DNA of 64,000 bases, taken from Opitutaceae bacterium. GTDB taxonomy: Bacteria > Verrucomicrobiota > Verrucomicrobiia > Opitutales > Opitutaceae. A program made the position numbers and the translations under genes. Shown in pieces: positions 38,970 through 47,613 of this stretch; positions within the stretch are counted from its first letter, which is position 1; the number at the start of each line of letters is the position of its first letter. The stretch covers positions 1-64,000 of the forward strand of contig JADJZJ010000021.1 of assembly GCA_016715765.1 (NCBI GenBank). Direction: 5' to 3'. A model generated the notes under the pieces. The model was not told where the DNA came from and did not search any database. It was given only the letters and a program-made list of their open reading frames with translations.

Positions 38970-41186
38970 TTGAATCCGGCCGGCAGTTGCATGGGATGGG
39001 TCTCCCCCGTGAAAAATTCCTCCCTCCCCAAAATCCACCGCGAAGTGCGCTGCGGCGCCATGACCGCGCTCTACCTGCGCGATGCCAAGACCGGCAAACT
39101 CGGCCTCTGGCTTGTGCCCACGGCGCGGCGCCGGCAACTGGCCCGCCGCCGCGAGCTGCTCAGCGGCGTGGAGGTGGACGGCTACAATGCCGCCACGGGC
39201 GGCACGATGCGCGCGTACAACATCGAGTCGCTGGTGCAGGTGAAAGCCCTGGGCGACGATTATCCCGCGGCGTTTTCGCAGGGGCACACCCTGCGCAACA
39301 GCGTGACCGTGGACCGTTTGAAATTCACCGCGCAGACGGTGACACGGGCCGGCGGCGCCATCGCCGTGCGCACCACCTTCACCCACGAGACCGCCGGCTG
39401 GCGTGCTCATCACGAGCTGGGTTGGCGGCGCGGCGCGAGCTGGCTGGAGAGCAGCATCACGATCGAGAACAACACCGCGCAGCCGCTCACCCTGGAGATG
39501 CTCGCCAGTTTTTCGCTGGGCGGCCTGGCGGCCTTTGCCCCGGATGATGCGGCGGGCCGGTTGAAAATGCACCGCTTCCGCGCCGTGTGGAGCATGGAGG
39601 GCCGGCTGGAAACGCGGCGGTTCGAGGACCTCCAGCTGGAGCCGGCCTGGTCGGGCTACGGGGTGCGGGTGGAGCGTTTCGGCGTGATCGGCGGACTGCC
39701 CTCCTGCGGATTCTTCCCGTTCGTGGCGGTGGAGGACACCGGCGCGGGAGTGACGTGGGGGGCGCAACTGGCCCACCCTGGATCCTGGCAGATGGAAGTT
39801 TACCGGCGCGACGACCTTGGCGCGATTTCCGGCGGGCTCGCCGACCGTGAATTCGGCCACTGGCAAAAGACCCTGGCCCCCGGCGAGAGCTTCACGTCGC
39901 CCCCGGCGACTCTTGCCTGCGTGGCGGGCGGGATCGACGACGTGTGCGCGGCGCTGACCGCGGCGCAGGCGGCGCCGCTGGCCGGCTTGCCGGCGAGCGA
40001 AGCGGACCTCCCGGTGATGTTCAACGAGTGGGCGACCAGTTGGGGCGATCCGAGCCATGCCAACATGGTGAAGCTCGCGGCGTCGTTGCAGGGCACCGGC
40101 ATGAAGTATCTCGTGATGGATGCCGGCTGGTACAAACCGGACGGCGGCACATGGGGCGATGCGCAGGGCGAATGGCTGCCGAGCCGGAAGATGTATCCGG
40201 AGGGACTGCAGGCCACCGTGGCCGCCATTCGCGCGGCCGGGCTGATTCCCGGGCTCTGGTTTGAAATGGAAGTGGTGGGTTCAACCTCGCCGCTGTTCCA
40301 GCGCACCGAGTGGCTGCTCCAGCGGGACGGCCGTCCGATCACCGCCGGCACGCGCCGGTTTCTCGACCTGCGCAAACCCGAGGTCGTGGCCCACCTCACC
40401 GAGCGGGTGATCGGTTTGCTGAAGGCCAACGGTTTCGGCTACCTGAAGGTGGACTACAACGAGAACATCGGTATCGGCGTTGATGGCGCCGAATCACTCG
40501 GGGAAGGATTGCGGCAGCACCTCATGGGCGTGCAGGCTTTCTTCCGGAAAATCGGCGCCGAGCTCCCGGACCTGGTGATCGAGAACTGCTCCTCCGGTGG
40601 GCATCGCCTCGAGCCCTCGATGCTCGGGCTGACGGCGATGAGCAGTTTTTCCGATGCCCACGAGTGTCCCGAGATCCCGATCGTCGCGGCCAACCTGCAG
40701 CGTTTGATCCTGCCCCGGCAGAGCCAGATCTGGGCCGTGCTGCGCAAGGCGGCCACGCTGCGGCGCACCGCCTATCTCCTCACCGGCGGCTTCCTCGGCC
40801 GGCTGTGCCTTTCCGGTGACTTTCCCACCCTGCGCCGCGAACAGCGGGCGCTCGTGGACCGGGCCATCGCGCTCTATGCGCAGGTCGTGCCGGTGATCAA
40901 GCACGGCCGTTCCTGCCGATATGGACCCGAGGTCGTCGCTTACCGTCACGCCGCGGGCTGGCAGGCCGTGGTGCGCGCGGGGGCGGACGGCAAGCAAGTG
41001 GTGTTCGTCGGGCACACCTTTGCCCGACCCGGGGTGAAAACCATCCGCGTGCCGCTGCCGCCCGGCAAGTGGCGCGTGGCGGGTGAACTGGCCGACGGCA
41101 GCAGCCGGACAAAGCTCGTGCGTGGGGAATTGGTCTGGCAGCCCGCGGGCGAATGGTGCGGCTGTGCCGTCCTGCTGACGTGCTGA
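38970..41186 (+). CDS. GH36-like alpha-galactosidase
   Basis: 738 aa. N-terminal beta-supersandwich (about 1-340). Then the TIM barrel: FNEWATSWGDPSHANMVKLA, YLVMDAGWYKPDGGTWGDAQ, GLIPGLWFEMEVVGSTSPLF. FGYLKVDYNENIG carries the nucleophile Asp, and IENCSSGGHRLEPSML then SSFSDAHE carries the acid/base Asp. A C-terminal beta-sheet domain follows. No signal peptide, so it is cytoplasmic. GH36 enzymes remove alpha-galactose from raffinose-type sugars, galactomannan or related glycans. The start is uncertain between 38970, 38991 (ATG) and 39009 (GTG). The catalytic motif is LKVDYN rather than the more common IKWD. Confidence 0.85.
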   Translation: MNPAGSCMGWVSPVKNSSLPKIHREVRCGAMTALYLRDAKTGKLGLWLVPTARRRQLARRRELLSGVEVDGYNAATGGTMRAYNIESLVQVKALGDDYPAAFSQGHTLRNSVTVDRLKFTAQTVTRAGGAIAVRTTFTHETAGWRAHHELGWRRGASWLESSITIENNTAQPLTLEMLASFSLGGLAAFAPDDAAGRLKMHRFRAVWSMEGRLETRRFEDLQLEPAWSGYGVRVERFGVIGGLPSCGFFPFVAVEDTGAGVTWGAQLAHPGSWQMEVYRRDDLGAISGGLADREFGHWQKTLAPGESFTSPPATLACVAGGIDDVCAALTAAQAAPLAGLPASEADLPVMFNEWATSWGDPSHANMVKLAASLQGTGMKYLVMDAGWYKPDGGTWGDAQGEWLPSRKMYPEGLQATVAAIRAAGLIPGLWFEMEVVGSTSPLFQRTEWLLQRDGRPITAGTRRFLDLRKPEVVAHLTERVIGLLKANGFGYLKVDYNENIGIGVDGAESLGEGLRQHLMGVQAFFRKIGAELPDLVIENCSSGGHRLEPSMLGLTAMSSFSDAHECPEIPIVAANLQRLILPRQSQIWAVLRKAATLRRTAYLLTGGFLGRLCLSGDFPTLRREQRALVDRAIALYAQVVPVIKHGRSCRYGPEVVAYRHAAGWQAVVRAGADGKQVVFVGHTFARPGVKTIRVPLPPGKWRVAGELADGSSRTKLVRGELVWQPAGEWCGCAVLLTC

Positions 41187-41522
41187 ACGTCCGGTCTGAT
41201 CTCCTGGTCTGATGTAGGGCGTCACCTTGGTGACGCCATTTGGCGCAACGGATGTCCCTGGGACCTCCGAGGCCGTGACGGCATTCGTGGGTAGGAGCCT
41301 GCTTGCAGGCGATGATTGGGCATAGGCGTGCACCCATCTGGCCCGCGGTTGATTGCGACCGAGGGCGGTCGCGCTCCCGACTGAGCCATCGCCTGCAAGC
41401 AGGCTCCTACCTTGGCCCTCCATTGCCGGCAATCCACGCGCAGTTTCTGCCAATTGTTGCAGCCGGTTCCGGCTGGCGGACGCGTTGCCTGAGCGGGACA
41501 ATGGCAAGGAACGTTCCTCGCC
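41187..41522. repeat. Intergenic region with a large inverted repeat
   Basis: No gene seen. GTAGGGCGTCACCTTGGTGA, then CGCC (41214-41237) is a short hairpin. GTAGGAGCCTGCTTGCAGGC (from 41291) pairs with its inverse ending at 41410, enclosing GATTGCGACCGAGGGCGGTC, a unit also found near 53930 and 63260. The same arms occur at 7733-7870. Confidence 0.65.
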
Positions 41523-42764
41523 ATGAACACTTCCGCCCGTCCCAAGAAGGTTGCCCTTTTAACCGCCGGGGGTCTCGCCCCCTGCCTCAGCTCCGCCGTC
41601 GGCGGACTGATCCAGCGTTACACCGAACTGGCGCCGGACATCGAGCTCATCGCCTACCGTTCCGGTTACAAGGGCCTGCTGCTGGGCGACAGCTATAAAA
41701 TCGGTCCGGCGGAACGCGCCGCGGCCGGCGTGCTGCACCGGCATGGCGGCAGCCCCATCGGCAACAGCCGGGTGAAGCTCACGAATGTGAAGGACTGCCT
41801 CAAGCGCGGCCTCATCAGGGAGGGGCAGGATCCGCAGAAGGTCGCCGCCGACCAATTGGTGAAGGACGGGGTGGATGTGCTCCACACCATCGGGGGCGAC
41901 GACACCAACACGGCCGCCGCCGACCTCGCGGCCTTTCTGGCCCGGCACGACTACGGTCTGACCGTCATCGGTCTGCCCAAAACCATCGACAACGACGTGT
42001 ATCCCATCCGCCAGTCGCTGGGTGCCTGGACGGCCGCAGAGCAGGGGGCGCGCTATTTCCGCAACGTGGTGGCCGAGCACAATGCCAACCCCCGGATGCT
42101 GGTCATCCATGAGGTGATGGGCCGGAATTGCGGCTGGCTGACCGCGGCCACGGCGGCGGCGTACCGGCGGTTGCTTGACCGGGAGGAATTTGTGCCCGGC
42201 CTCGGCCTGGCGCGGACCAACCTGGATATCCATGGCGTGTACATTCCGGAGATGGCCATCGACCTCGCCGCCGAGGCGACCCGTTTGAAGGCCGTGATGG
42301 ATCGCACGGACAATGTGAACCTGTTCATCAGCGAGGGCGCCGGCGTGGAGGCCATCGTCGCCGAATTGCAGGCCCGCGGACAGGACGTGCCGCGGGATGC
42401 GTTCGGTCACGTGAAGCTGGACGCCGTGAATCCCGGCAAGTGGTTTGGCGACCAGTTTGCCAAAATGCTCGGGGCGGAGAAGACCCTCGTGCAGAAATCC
42501 GGCTACTTTGCCCGGGCCGCCGCGGCCAACGCCGAGGATCTGCGCCTCATCCAGGGCTGCACCGACCTGGCCGTGGAATGCGCGTTGCGGCGCGAGAGCG
42601 GGGTGATCGGCCACGACGAGGACCGGGGCGGCGTGCTGCGGGCGATTGAGTTTGCCCGCATCAAGGGCGGCAAACCCTTCGATCCCACGACCCCGTGGTT
42701 TGCGGAGTTGCTGCAGCAGATCGGTCAGCCCGCCGGCGGACCGGTGAAGCCGGCGGCGCACTAG
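41523..42764 (+). CDS. pfp: Pyrophosphate-dependent 6-phosphofructokinase
   Basis: 413 aa of the PfkA superfamily. GGDDTNT (residues 124-130) has Asp in place of the Gly of ATP-dependent enzymes, and PKTIDND (152-158) has Lys in the position that binds pyrophosphate. Both mark a PPi-dependent enzyme. Other family blocks are LLTAGGLAPCLSSAVGGLIQ, RQSLGAWTAAEQGARYF, HEVMGRNCGWLTAATA and FISEGAGVEAIV. It interconverts fructose 6-phosphate and fructose 1,6-bisphosphate with PPi, reversibly, in central carbon metabolism. The ATG is preceded by CAAGGAACG. It is monocistronic here, flanked by repeat-rich gaps. Confidence 0.92.
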   Translation: MNTSARPKKVALLTAGGLAPCLSSAVGGLIQRYTELAPDIELIAYRSGYKGLLLGDSYKIGPAERAAAGVLHRHGGSPIGNSRVKLTNVKDCLKRGLIREGQDPQKVAADQLVKDGVDVLHTIGGDDTNTAAADLAAFLARHDYGLTVIGLPKTIDNDVYPIRQSLGAWTAAEQGARYFRNVVAEHNANPRMLVIHEVMGRNCGWLTAATAAAYRRLLDREEFVPGLGLARTNLDIHGVYIPEMAIDLAAEATRLKAVMDRTDNVNLFISEGAGVEAIVAELQARGQDVPRDAFGHVKLDAVNPGKWFGDQFAKMLGAEKTLVQKSGYFARAAAANAEDLRLIQGCTDLAVECALRRESGVIGHDEDRGGVLRAIEFARIKGGKPFDPTTPWFAELLQQIGQPAGGPVKPAAH

Positions 42765-42848
42765 GACTATCCTGATTTTTTCTGTGCGGCACTTTTCGGC
42801 AGTGGGACTCGGCGAATGCTTTCCCGCGGATCACGCGGATTGTCGCGG
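42765..42848. repeat. Gap with GCGGATCACGCGGAT repeat
   Basis: TTTCCCGCGGATCACGCGGA, then TTGTCGCGGAT (about 42819-42849) is an imperfect palindromic unit. Its inverse (CATCCGCGTGATCCGCGGGA) is at 43008-43027, on the other side of the adjoining element, so the two may be outer arms of one larger structure. No gene. Confidence 0.5.
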
Positions 42849-42997
42849 ATAATACCAATCACCGATTTCATTTGGACTTTCGGGTAGCTACGAGCGTGAG
42901 CGAGTGGAGTTGTACATACGCAGCGTGCGATCCACTCGCTCACGCTCGTAGCTACTATTCATGTTAAAATCTAGTTTCATAGGCCCGTTGGTATAAT
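42849..42997. repeat. Full-length 149-bp MITE-like element
   Basis: Ends ATAATACCAA (42849-42858) and TTGGTATAAT (42988-42997) are inverted with one mismatch. Inner perfect 25-bp arms lie at 42884-42908 and 42931-42955 (GTAGCTACGAGCGTGAGCGA at the outer end of the left arm). No coding sequence. It is the most complete copy of a family with partial members at 34169-34241, 36005-36127, 56762-56842 and 13609-13632. Confidence 0.75.
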
Positions 42998-43073
42998 ACC
43001 ACCGTCATCCGCGTGATCCGCGGGAAAGATGGCAGGGAGGGCGGCGCGGTTTGGGCGCGCGCAGTGCGCTGGC

Positions 43074-43928
43074 CTACCGGGGCGGCCCGAATTCGTACTG
43101 CAACGTCCAGGCACGGGTGGCGCCGGGTGCGAGTTCGGTCTGGAGGTAGGGCTCAATCGACCAGGTGTTGCTGTTGCCCCAGACGGGGCAGAAGTCGGGG
43201 ATGAAGTCGGTTGTGAAGATGAGTCCGGTCAGCGTCGGGTGCGAAAGCGCGACCCGGAGCGGCCCGGGACCGATGCGCAACGGTTCGAAATGTCCGTCGT
43301 CGCGGTGCAGGAAGCGGCGCTTGAATGACAGGCGGTGGGCGGCGTCGACTTCGTAGCCGACATTTTCATCCATTCCCCAGCCGGCGGGCAGGTCGCAGGT
43401 GATGAGCCGGTCGGTGAGGGCGAAGAAGGGGTGGGCAAACCAGTGCAGGGGCAGCGGCCCGTTGCCGGTGTTGGTCAGGCGGGTGGACGAGGCCAGGGTG
43501 CGTCCGGTCAGCGCGATGCGCCGCGTGAGCTGGCACGCATGGCCGTTGCCGGACTGGGCGGTGCAGAACTCGATCGCGTCGGCCGCCGTGGTGAGGGACC
43601 ACGTGCAGGGCGTGGTGACGGCGAGTTCGCCGGCCATGTTCGGGGCGACATCGCCGATGCCGATGATGAATCCGCGCCGGTCCTGAAGGATCACCGGCCG
43701 GCCGGTGCCGAACTCCGCGTGGCGGAAGGATTCGGGCAGACCCTGGCCATTGAAGGCCGTGGGGCGGTCCACCGGCCATTCGGGTCCGGCGAGCAGCGGC
43801 CCGGCGGAGTCATGCACCTGCCAGACATAACCGCCCCAGCAATAACGGGTGCCGAGCCGGGTCCGGTCGGCGGCATCGGCGGGGTCGAGCAGTTCGACGC
43901 GCAGGGAATCGTTCGCGAGGGTCAGCAT
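43074..43928 (-). CDS. Aldose-epimerase-like (galactose mutarotase fold) protein
   Basis: 284 aa. MLTLANDSLRVELLDPADAA and GTRYCWGGYVWQVHD begin a beta-supersandwich. RLTNTGNGPLPLHWFAHPFF carries the His expected in sugar-epimerase-like proteins. DENVGYEVDAAHRLSF and WSIEPYLQTELAPGATRAWT (the Glu-Pro-Tyr near the C-terminus is in the place of the catalytic base region) complete the fold. The substrate is not evident. Related proteins convert hexose anomers or bind uncommon sugars. It lies alone, between two repeat-rich gaps, and has no signal peptide. Confidence 0.6.
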   Translation of the reverse strand: MLTLANDSLRVELLDPADAADRTRLGTRYCWGGYVWQVHDSAGPLLAGPEWPVDRPTAFNGQGLPESFRHAEFGTGRPVILQDRRGFIIGIGDVAPNMAGELAVTTPCTWSLTTAADAIEFCTAQSGNGHACQLTRRIALTGRTLASSTRLTNTGNGPLPLHWFAHPFFALTDRLITCDLPAGWGMDENVGYEVDAAHRLSFKRRFLHRDDGHFEPLRIGPGPLRVALSHPTLTGLIFTTDFIPDFCPVWGNSNTWSIEPYLQTELAPGATRAWTLQYEFGPPR

Positions 43929-44148
43929 GGAAAATGAGCGGGAATCCGCCGCAAACCTTTAACCACGGATTTCACGGATGACACGGATCAGAGGCGAATG
44001 CGGGGTGGGAGAAATGGCCACAAGAAGCACAAAAGCACATAAGGATCAGACCCTAACCTTACCTTTTGTGCCTTCTGTGGCTATCCCCCTGATTTCTCCC
44101 ATGCATTCAATCCGTGAAATCCGTGGTTCAAAACCCTCCGTCGTGGGC
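43929..44148. repeat. Large imperfect inverted repeat, CACGGATTTCACGGAT type
   Basis: AACCACGGATTTCACGGATG (about 43962) faces CAATCCGTGAAATCCGTGGTT near 44108-44130. Inner segments GGGAGAAATGGCCACAAGAA, GCACAAAAG and CCTTTTGTGCCTTCTGTGGC are also inverted. The result is a long hairpin-like, non-coding unit of about 170 bp. Confidence 0.6.
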
Positions 44149-44652
44149 TTACTTGACGCGGACGACGCGGACGGTGGTGTTCTTGCCCTCGACCTGGAGG
44201 GCGTAGTGGCCGCCCGGGCGGGGGGCGATTTCGACCTCGCGGTTGACGAGCTCGAACGGGATCGGCTCGGCGCCCTGCCAGACCTGGCCGTTGTCGAGGC
44301 GGAAGCTGTTGCCGCCGACCCAGCCGGTGACACGGCCCTTGATGCCGGGCTGGTCTCGCCAGTCACCGCTGAAGTCCGGGAGGCCGAAGCGGCTCAGGAA
44401 TGAGTTTTCCCGGTCGGCCTGCCGCATTTTTTCGGCGATCTGGGCCGCCTCGGTGCTGATCTGCGATTTCATGTTGCTCGCGTAGAAACGCACGATGGCG
44501 GTGTCGATGACGGCGAGCTGATTGGCCGTGAGCTGGTCGATGCCGGCATTGCGCTGTTCCTCGGGAGTCATGATGGCCTTGACGCCCGGGAAAAGGGATT
44601 CGGCGAGAGTGGTCGTGGCGGCGAGCAGGAAGACGAGGAGGATTCTTTTCAT
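44149..44652 (-). CDS. Exported protein of unknown function
   Basis: 167 aa, signal peptide MKRILLVFLLAATTTLAESL. The middle is helical (TPEEQRNAGIDQLTANQLAV, then FYASNMKSQISTEAAQIAEK). The C-terminal half is beta-rich with IKGRVTGWVGGNSFRLDNGQ, VWQG and EIAPRPGGHYALQVEGKNTT, VRVVRVK. That half resembles small periplasmic OB-like domains, but I do not recognise a family. It lies 58 bp downstream of the ABC exporter on the same strand and may be expressed with it. No membrane segment beyond the signal. Confidence 0.6.
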   Translation of the reverse strand: MKRILLVFLLAATTTLAESLFPGVKAIMTPEEQRNAGIDQLTANQLAVIDTAIVRFYASNMKSQISTEAAQIAEKMRQADRENSFLSRFGLPDFSGDWRDQPGIKGRVTGWVGGNSFRLDNGQVWQGAEPIPFELVNREVEIAPRPGGHYALQVEGKNTTVRVVRVK

Positions 44653-44710
44653 GTTGGGGGACGGAAGGGTGAAGCGACGGAGGATGACTCTTTCCCGCCG
44701 CCGGCGGGAT

Positions 44711-46471
44711 TCAAGCCTGCAGAAATTCCGCCCCGGCGGACTGGGCGGCGATCAATTGGGCAAAGACGCCTCCGCGGGCGTTGAGTTCCCTGAAGTTGCC
44801 CTCCTCGACGATGACGCCGTCGCGGAGGACGATGATGCGGTCGGCGTTCTTGATGGTGCTGAGGCGGTGGGCGATGGTGATGACGGTGCGGCCCTGGGAG
44901 AGCCGGTCGAGGGCGTCCTGGATCAGGCGTTCGCTCTCGTAATCGAGGGCGGAGGTGGCCTCGTCGAGGATCAGGACGGGCGGATTGCGGAGGATGGAGC
45001 GGGCGATGGCGACCCGCTGGCGCTGGCCGCCGGAGAGGGCGACGCCCCGTTCGCCGACCGGGGTGCGGTAACCCTCGGGCATCTTCAGGATGAATTCCTC
45101 GGCGTTGGCGAGGCGGGCGGCCTCGCGGATGTCGTCCTCCGTGGCGTCGGGCTTGGCGAAGCGGATGTTGTCGCCGATGGAACCGGAGAGGAGGATGCTG
45201 TCCTGCATCACGACCGCGAGCTGGCGGCGGACCCAGCGCATGTCCCAGTCGGCCTGCGGCACGCCGTCGATCAGGATGCGGCCGGTCGAGGGCGCGTAGA
45301 GCCCGAGGAGCAGGTTGGCGAGGGTGCTCTTGCCGGAGCCGGACGGGCCGACAAAGGCCACGTGCTCGCCGGGATGGATCGTCAGGTTCAGGTTTTTGAT
45401 GACGGTCTTGTCGGGAGCGGTGGGGTAGTGGAACGAGACGCCCTCGTAAACGATGTCACCGTGGAGCCGGTCTTCGCGGCGCGTGCCGTGCCAGGTTTCA
45501 ACGTAACGGGAATCGATGAGTTCCTTGATGCTGGTGTAGCCCTCCTTGGCGGCGAAGTAGGGTTCGCTCAGGCCGATGAACATGTGGACGGGGCCGAGGA
45601 TGTAGCCGAACCCGGCCATGAAGGCGAAGAGCGTGCCGATGGAGATCTCCCCCCGGATGGCCATGATGGCGCCGCCGGAGATCACGATGAGGGAGAGCAG
45701 CTGCATGCCGACATGGACGTAGGTGCCGAACAGGGCGTTGACGTAGGACTGGGCGATGCGGCTGCGGGCGAAGGATTCGCTGCTGTGGTCGAGTTCGCGC
45801 TCGGCCTGGGCCTCCTCGCCGAAGCTGCGCACGAGGCGCAGGGCGGACATGTATTCCGAGGCCGTGCCGGTGAGCTTTTCCTGCGCCAGGCGGTTCTCGT
45901 TGTTCACCTGCTGGATGCGGACGAAGAAGAAATACTTCGCGGTGGCATAGACCGGGATGGCGAGCAGGAGGACCAGGAGCAGGAACCAGTTCATCCACGC
46001 CAGGATGGCCATGATGCAGATGCCCATGAGCAGGTTGGGCAGCAGCTGGTTCAGCACGGCGAAGAGCAGGCCCTCGATCTTCTGGGTGTCGAAGGCGTAC
46101 TTGGAAAGCAGACGCCCGGTCTTCTGGCCGTCCAGGTAGCTGAAGCTGAGGAACTGCACGCGGAAAAAGATGCGGCTGCGCATCTCAACCATCAGGCGGG
46201 CCATGGTCTTGGCGATGGAATTGGCCCCCCAGACCGAGAAGCCGAAGTGCAGCACCAGGCAGACGACGAACCACAGGCTGTATTCCAGGACGCCGTCAAT
46301 GCTCCCTTCCTTCAGGGGCTTGTCGACGATGCGCTGGATCAGCAGCGTGCAGGGCGCGGCCGCCAGACTGCGCAGCAAAGCCAGGGCCACGCCGCCCCGG
46401 AAGCGCTGGCGGGAGGCCCAGAGATAGGCGAGGAGCGAGGGTTGATCGAGCGGGTTGGAAGGTTTGACCAT
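44711..46471 (-). CDS. ABC exporter, fused permease and ATPase (MsbA-like)
   Basis: 586 aa from ATG 46471 (a TTG at 46483 is also in frame). Six membrane helices occupy about residues 20-310 (VLEYSLWFVVCLVLHFGF, LLPNLLMGICIMAILAWMNW, LLSLIVISGGAIM). The ATPase carries Walker A GPSGSGKST, signature LSGGQRQRVAIARS, Walker B VLILDEATSALD and the His-switch TIAHRLST. It is a half-transporter expected to homodimerise, exporting lipids, peptides or drugs (MsbA/LmrA type). Substrate not identifiable. The oxidoreductase gene upstream starts 41 bp earlier on the same strand. Confidence 0.92.
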   Translation of the reverse strand: MVKPSNPLDQPSLLAYLWASRQRFRGGVALALLRSLAAAPCTLLIQRIVDKPLKEGSIDGVLEYSLWFVVCLVLHFGFSVWGANSIAKTMARLMVEMRSRIFFRVQFLSFSYLDGQKTGRLLSKYAFDTQKIEGLLFAVLNQLLPNLLMGICIMAILAWMNWFLLLVLLLAIPVYATAKYFFFVRIQQVNNENRLAQEKLTGTASEYMSALRLVRSFGEEAQAERELDHSSESFARSRIAQSYVNALFGTYVHVGMQLLSLIVISGGAIMAIRGEISIGTLFAFMAGFGYILGPVHMFIGLSEPYFAAKEGYTSIKELIDSRYVETWHGTRREDRLHGDIVYEGVSFHYPTAPDKTVIKNLNLTIHPGEHVAFVGPSGSGKSTLANLLLGLYAPSTGRILIDGVPQADWDMRWVRRQLAVVMQDSILLSGSIGDNIRFAKPDATEDDIREAARLANAEEFILKMPEGYRTPVGERGVALSGGQRQRVAIARSILRNPPVLILDEATSALDYESERLIQDALDRLSQGRTVITIAHRLSTIKNADRIIVLRDGVIVEEGNFRELNARGGVFAQLIAAQSAGAEFLQA

Positions 46472-46511
46472 GGGGTGCGGCAAGCAGATGCCGCGCCGGG
46501 ACCGCCGGGAA

Positions 46512-47606
46512 TCAGCCCTTTGTGCGCTTGGGGGCCAGGCCGCCGTGGATGGCGGTGTAGAAGGAATCGCCCGCCTGGATGCTGCCGCGCGTCACGGTGG
46601 TGCCGGTGTACGCGGATTTGTAGATGGCGGTCAGGAATTCCAGGGTGCGCCGGGCCTCGGGACCGCTGGTGAGCGGCGCCGTGCCGGCATCCATGTTTTC
46701 CACCATGGCGGTGAGCTGGGCGCCATGGGTGGAGCCGACATCCGGGGGGAAGGCGTTCCAGGCCGCCAGCATGTCGGTGGCGGTCACCGGATCGGCCGGC
46801 GTCAGTTTCCAGTTTTCCTTCTGGTAGGCGTAAAGGTGGGTCAGCTCGACGGTGGCGCGCTCGCAGTCGAGGCGGATGTAGGTTTCCTGACGGGGGCAGA
46901 GCGTGCTGTTGACGATGGAGGCGCGGGCGCCGCTGGCGAACTTCACGAGGGCCATCGAAACATCCTCCACCTCGATGGCATGGTGGAGCGTCTCCGCGAT
47001 GGCGCGGACTTCCGTCCACTCGCCGAGCAGATGCAGCAGGTGGTCCATGGAATGGATGCCCTGGCTCATCGTCGGGCCGCCGAGCTCCGTGCTCCATTTG
47101 CCCCGCCACGGCACGGCGTAGTAGGCGGCATCGCGATACCAGAGGGTGTTGCAGATGGCCACCAGGGGCCGGCCGAAGTGGCCGGCCTGCATCAGGCTCC
47201 GCACATGGGTGTTGGAGGTGGCGAACCGCATCTGGAAGACGGAGGCGGTGCGCCGGCCGGTGCGCTTTTCCGCCTCGGCGATGCGGTCGAATTCGGCGAG
47301 CGAGGCGCAGAGGGGCTTCTCGCACATCACCCAGGCGCCGGCCTCCATGGCCGCGATGCTCATGCCGGCATGCAGGCCCGGGGGGGCCGCGATGAGCACG
47401 ATGTCGGGTTTTTCCACCGCCAGCATCGAGGTGTAATCCGTGTGCGCGGCCGGGATCTTGTGCCGGTCGCAAAAGGTGCGGGCGCGGGCGGCATCGATGT
47501 CGCAGGCGGCGGCAAGTTGCACGCGGCCACCGGTGGACTGGACGGCGCGCACATGCGCGTCACCAATGCCGCCGGTGCCGACAAGAACGGCACGGTAGGT
47601 TTTCAT
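46512..47606 (-). CDS. Gfo/Idh/MocA-family oxidoreductase
   Basis: 364 aa. The N-terminal Rossmann fold is AVLVGTGGIGDAHVRAVQST (GxGGxG). MCEKPLCASLAEFDRIAEA carries the EKP lysine motif of the family. GGPTMSQGIHSMDHLLHLLG has the catalytic-region His residues (GxHxxD). Such enzymes oxidise or reduce sugars and inositols with NAD(P). It lies 7 bp downstream of the sodium:solute symporter gene, in one transcript, suggesting metabolism of the imported compound. Confidence 0.9.
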   Translation of the reverse strand: MKTYRAVLVGTGGIGDAHVRAVQSTGGRVQLAAACDIDAARARTFCDRHKIPAAHTDYTSMLAVEKPDIVLIAAPPGLHAGMSIAAMEAGAWVMCEKPLCASLAEFDRIAEAEKRTGRRTASVFQMRFATSNTHVRSLMQAGHFGRPLVAICNTLWYRDAAYYAVPWRGKWSTELGGPTMSQGIHSMDHLLHLLGEWTEVRAIAETLHHAIEVEDVSMALVKFASGARASIVNSTLCPRQETYIRLDCERATVELTHLYAYQKENWKLTPADPVTATDMLAAWNAFPPDVGSTHGAQLTAMVENMDAGTAPLTSGPEARRTLEFLTAIYKSAYTGTTVTRGSIQAGDSFYTAIHGGLAPKRTKG

Positions 47607-47613
47607 GGAAGGA

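Noticed and set aside
41187..41522. CRISPR array
   Set aside because: The repeats are inverted pairs with long loops, not direct repeats with regular spacers.
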